This document shows positions 60,793-64,000 of a stretch of 64,000 nt of DNA, in pieces (the first letter of the stretch is position 1; each line of letters begins with the position of its first letter). A program made the position numbers and the translations under genes. The stretch comes from Nymphaea colorata (Eukaryota > Streptophyta > Magnoliopsida > Nymphaeales > Nymphaeaceae). The notes below the pieces were generated by a model. The model ran no database searches. It was not told the origin of the DNA and saw only the letters and a list, made by a program, of their open reading frames with translations. Where the stretch lies: positions 12,947,214-13,011,213 of the forward strand of contig NC_045143.1 of the NCBI RefSeq assembly GCF_008831285.2, written 5' to 3'.

Positions 60793-62310
60793 TTATGGTG
60801 CTAACACCGAAAGTTTATCTAAAAAAAAGTTGAATCTGGAAGAACATAGAGGCTTCGTGAAGAAATCAGCTAGCTGGAACTCGGAGGAGACATATGGAAG
60901 TTTGATGGTCTTTTTAAAAAATTCTTCACGAACATAGTGACAATCTATCTCTATATGCTTTGTTCGTTCATGAAATGTTTGATTCTTGGCAATGTAGATA
61001 GAACTCTTGTTGTCGCAGCACAAATCAGTAGTAGTTGTAGAAACCATGGCTCGATATTCAACTTCAGTAGAGGATAGAGAGACTTTCTGTTGTTTCTTGC
61101 ACTTCCATGAGATAGTGATTCCTCTAAAAAAACACAAAAACCAGTAGTTGAGTGTTCATCATTTGGATCTCCTCTCCAATCAGCATCAGTATAAGCAATC
61201 AAGTTTAAGGGGGAAGAGGAAGACATAAATACTTCCTTATTTATTGTTCCCTTAATGTATTTAATGATACGAAGAACAACTCCCATATGAACGGTTGATG
61301 GAGCATGTTGAAATTGACTCACAGTATGAACTGCATGAGCAATGTCAGGCCGAGTGATGCTAAGATACATTAAGGAACCTACAAGCTGTCGGTAAGGAGT
61401 GAGATTGGTAAGTAGAACTTCATCAACAATCTTCATTTTGTTTCCTACTGCTTCAGGAGTTTCTGTGACCTTATCATCTGTTATGCCTGATTTAGCAATG
61501 ATCTCTATAACAAACTTACAAAAAATATCCTCTAGTGGAATATGCAACTTTAATACTCAAGAAATACGTTAGAAAACCTAAATCTTTTATTTCAAAAGTT
61601 TTTTGTAACAATTTCTTACAATCTCTAATACCTTCCTTATCACTACCTGGAATGATCATGTCGTTAACATACAGTAGGAGGATTATGATACCTATGTCGT
61701 TAACATACAGTAGGAGGATTATGATACCTGCATTAGTATTCTTAACAAACAGGACAATGTTAGTTAAACATGAATGAAATCCATAATAAAAAATAACAGA
61801 GCAAAAACGGTCAAACCAAGCTTTAGGAGTTTGTTTGAGGCCATAAAACTTTCTTTAGTCTAAGAACCTTTCCTTGAGGACTGACAACCCTGGTGGTACT
61901 TTCATATAAACTTCTTTCATAAGGTCTCCATTTAAAATGACATTTTTCACGTCTATTTAGTAGATATTCCAGTTTTTAGGGTCCTAACAATAGTCATTCT
62001 AGCTACAGGAGCAAAGGTTTCCTCATAGTCGATACCATATTCTTGAGTGTAACCTTTGGCAACAAGCCTTGCTTTATATCTTTCTAGAGATCTATCACTT
62101 CTAGTCTTCACCTTGTAAACTCACTTGCATCCAATAGTCTTTTTTTCTATAGGTAAGTCTTGTATTTCTCAAGTTTGGGTTTTTCTCATGACATCTAATT
62201 CTTCTAACATGGCATTCTTCCACTCAATATATTTGGAGGCTTCATTAAAAATAGAAGGTTCAAAGTGATAGTGAATGACATTATTTTAGCTCTATGAGTT
62301 GGGGTGAAAG
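60793..62310 (-). pseudogene. Copia-5 reverse transcriptase and RNase H remnant
   Basis: Frame 61547-60951 reads NLTPYRQLVGSLMYLSITRP and YTDADWRGDPNDEHSTTGFC, then shifts to frame 61137-60793 with SLSSTEVEYRAM, HERTKHIEIDCHYVREEF and LADFFTKPL. The RT part (61550-62310) is broken. Its catalytic motif reads YVND, an Asp-to-Asn change, and occurs twice through a 36-bp duplication. Confidence 0.85.
61658..61729. repeat. 36-bp tandem duplication across the RT catalytic motif
   Basis: ATGTCGTTAACATACAGTAG plus 16 further bases is repeated exactly (61658-61693, 61694-61729). On the coding strand this duplicates 12 residues, GIIILLLYVNDM, in frame. Confidence 0.92.
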
Positions 62311-62311
62311 T

Positions 62312-63925
62312 TTAATATGACACAAACCTATTGGGTTGTCTTACATTTCTAGTAGTTCTTCTAAGGTTTTCTTCACTTTGTGGAGTTGGTTGGAGATCAA
62401 GTCTCATGATGTTTTCCTTCGTCAACATCTTGTTGCCGGTGATTATATCTTTCGCTACTCTATTATCATTATCATCAGTGTTACTATCAACAACATCATG
62501 CATTTCATCATCACATTGAGAGAGATACTTAAATAAAAAGGAATAATCATTGTTGTGTTGTGATTCTCCACAAGTTTTGAATCCATTTTCATCTTCACAA
62601 AACTTTTCATTTCTTGAAACTATGATCTTGTCTTTGACTGGATCATAACATTTGTAGCATTTTTGTGTTTCAGAATAACCAATGAAACCACACTCAATAA
62701 CCTTTGAACTTAGTTTATCAGCCTTGTCATTAAGAACAAAACATTTGCAACAAAAAACACGAAGCATTTTGAAATCAGGTTCATATTTGAATAATTTTTC
62801 AAAAGGGGTTGTATTATTTAAAGCTTTTGAAGGCATTCTATTTATGAGATATACAGAGGCTAGAGCTGTTTCGGCCCAAAAGTTTTTAGGCACATTTTTT
62901 GCAATAAGAAGAGTTCTAGTTGTTTCAATTATGTGCCTATGTTTTCTTTTAGAAAGTCCATTTTGTTGAGGTGTTCTTGAACAAGATTTTTGATGGACTA
63001 TTCCATAGTTTTCTAAATATCTTTTGAACTCATTTGAAATGTATTCGCCTTCAGAATTAGTCCTTAGAATTTTTAATTTAGCATTAAACTGTGTTTGTAC
63101 TAAGTTATGAAAATTTTTGAACATGTCAAAAACCTCAGATTTGTATCTTAAGAAATATATCCAACAATATCTAGTGAAATAATCAACAAATGTCACATAA
63201 TACGATAGCCCTCCCTTTGACATGATAGGAGAGGGTCCCCACACATCGGAATGAACAAGTTCGAAGGGAAAAGAGGAAAAAAAGCTTCTTTGTCCAAAAG
63301 ATAAGGATTTCATTTTTCCATGTATACAATCATTACATGTGAAATTCTGTATACAAACGTCATTGGTAGGACTCATCATAGACATTTTTCTAATGTTTGG
63401 ATGACCTAATCTTTGATGCCAAACATTGATATCCACATTTTTCACATAGTGACAAAACTTTTCTTTGGGGATGCATAAATTGTCCATGTAGTAAAGGTCT
63501 CCTTTTCTAAAACCTTCATCAATCAATCTTCCGGTTTGGTGATCCTGCACCAAACATTTATTTGATGAGAAAACGATGTCAAAACCAATATCTGAAATTT
63601 GAGATACAAAAAGTAAGTTAAGATTAAGTCTAGGGACATAACTAACTTTTGGAATAAAGAACTTTTGTTTTCCAAATTCTTTTTCAAAATCCCCGATTGC
63701 CTTAACATTCAAAGATATTCCATTGGCAGTAACTACATTAGATTCTTTTCTTGCTTGTTCAAAATTGGTCAAAGATGATATATTTGGTGTCATATGAAAA
63801 GATGCACCGGAATCTAAAAGCCAAGGAAACTTACCGGGAGTGTTGGAGGTAGATGCCGTTGTTGCTAGTGCTCCGGGATTTGGCTCCTTGATCATAGGTT
63901 GAAGCACCGACATGATTTGATTCAA
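62312..63925 (-). pseudogene. Copia-5 protease and integrase frame, 537 codons, catalytically altered
   Basis: The longest open frame in the window. In order: protease LLDSGASFHMTPN (near residue 36), GAG-pre-integrase WHQRLGHPNIRKMSMM, C..C zinc motif CNDCIHGKM, integrase core HSDVWGPSPIMSKGGLSYYV, RTNSEGEY and PQQNGLSKRKHRHIIETTRT, then NFWAETALASVYLINRMPS and the C-terminal FIGYSETQKCYKCYDP. Of the DDE triad, the second Asp is Asn (AAT) and the Glu is Lys (AAA), so integration activity should be lost although the frame is open. The tail (LRRTTRNVRQPNR) leads into RT across a stop. Confidence 0.9.
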
Positions 63926-64000
63926 CGTTGTGGAGATTGAAGAAAGATCACATCCTTCATTTGCAACATTTGCAACCTTCCTTTGGTCAAATTGTCTATT

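Larger units (their letters stand above)
60375..64000 (-). mobile_element. Copia-5: Copia element, minus strand, running off the window
   Basis: From the right edge leftward (its own 5' to 3'): end of gag, protease, integrase, RT, RNase H, polypurine tract (read GTTTAAGGGGAGGG) and a 3' LTR ending at 60778. The 5' LTR lies beyond the window. It has inserted into the Copia-4 gag remnant. Its protease, integrase and RNase H motifs and its LTR hairpin resemble Copia-1, so both belong to one lineage. Confidence 0.88.

Noticed and set aside
62312-63925. Treating the 537-codon frame as a functional host gene
   Set aside because: It is Copia protease/integrase, with two of three catalytic integrase residues substituted and RT broken downstream.
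1-64000. tRNA, rRNA or other structured RNA genes
   Set aside because: No cloverleaf with A and B boxes or rRNA-like segment was noticed by eye. tRNA-like words are primer binding sites. A tRNAscan-SE and Infernal run would settle it.

Overview
This is nuclear DNA from a flowering plant. Three gene loci have spliced or plant-type structure: an RRM protein, a PRELI/MSF1-like protein and a makorin RING protein. They sit in AT-rich DNA dominated by decayed LTR retrotransposons (Copia and Gypsy), an L1-type LINE, hAT and Harbinger remnants, and many MITEs. Nothing bacterial, organellar or CRISPR-like was seen. The species cannot be fixed from the sequence. The strong GC contrast of the PRELI gene and the large TE-filled introns would suit a monocot, magnoliid or early-diverging angiosperm, but that is only a guess.

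Layout. 1-8.1 kb: 3' part of a plus-strand RRM gene (four exons recognised, 4684-7538), with Mutator-like MITEs and a palindromic element around and inside its introns. 8.1-11.9 kb: little beyond a Tourist-like MITE. 11.9-18.1 kb: a minus-strand Copia element with both LTRs, split by a 1.35 kb Harbinger-like element carrying a Myb/SANT-like remnant. 18.7-20.1 kb: a minus-strand hAT transposase remnant. 20.4-21.2 kb: the intact PRELI gene with TATA box and (GA)n leader. 22.2-25.3 kb: a 165-bp tandem duplication, a possible orphan exon and a GAGCTC-rich MITE. 25.4-28.7 kb: a minus-strand LINE. 29.6-30.5 kb: a Gypsy integrase remnant. 31.5-35.9 kb: short repeats, a leader/LTR-like sequence and a MITE. 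36.8-44.2 kb: a complete but dead Gypsy chromovirus-like element with a perfect CTAAC target duplication. It contains an inverted, diverged relative of the 32-35 kb sequence. 46.5-51.8 kb: makorin exons 1-4. 52.7-57.3 kb: a complete Copia element with AAACT target duplication. 58-60.4 kb: two Copia gag remnants. 60.4-64 kb: a further minus-strand Copia element running off the window.

Functionally the host genes are unrelated housekeeping types: mRNA binding, mitochondrial lipid transfer and ubiquitin ligation. The main story is how TEs have shaped the introns and 3' ends of these genes. The expected last makorin exon is not visible before the window ends, and the space where it should lie is filled by at least four Copia-derived units. 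I found no convincing novel biological system. The most interesting structures are a Mutator-type MITE family seen three times in or beside introns, a hairpin kept in the LTRs of two Copia elements, and an in-frame duplication of a reverse-transcriptase catalytic motif.
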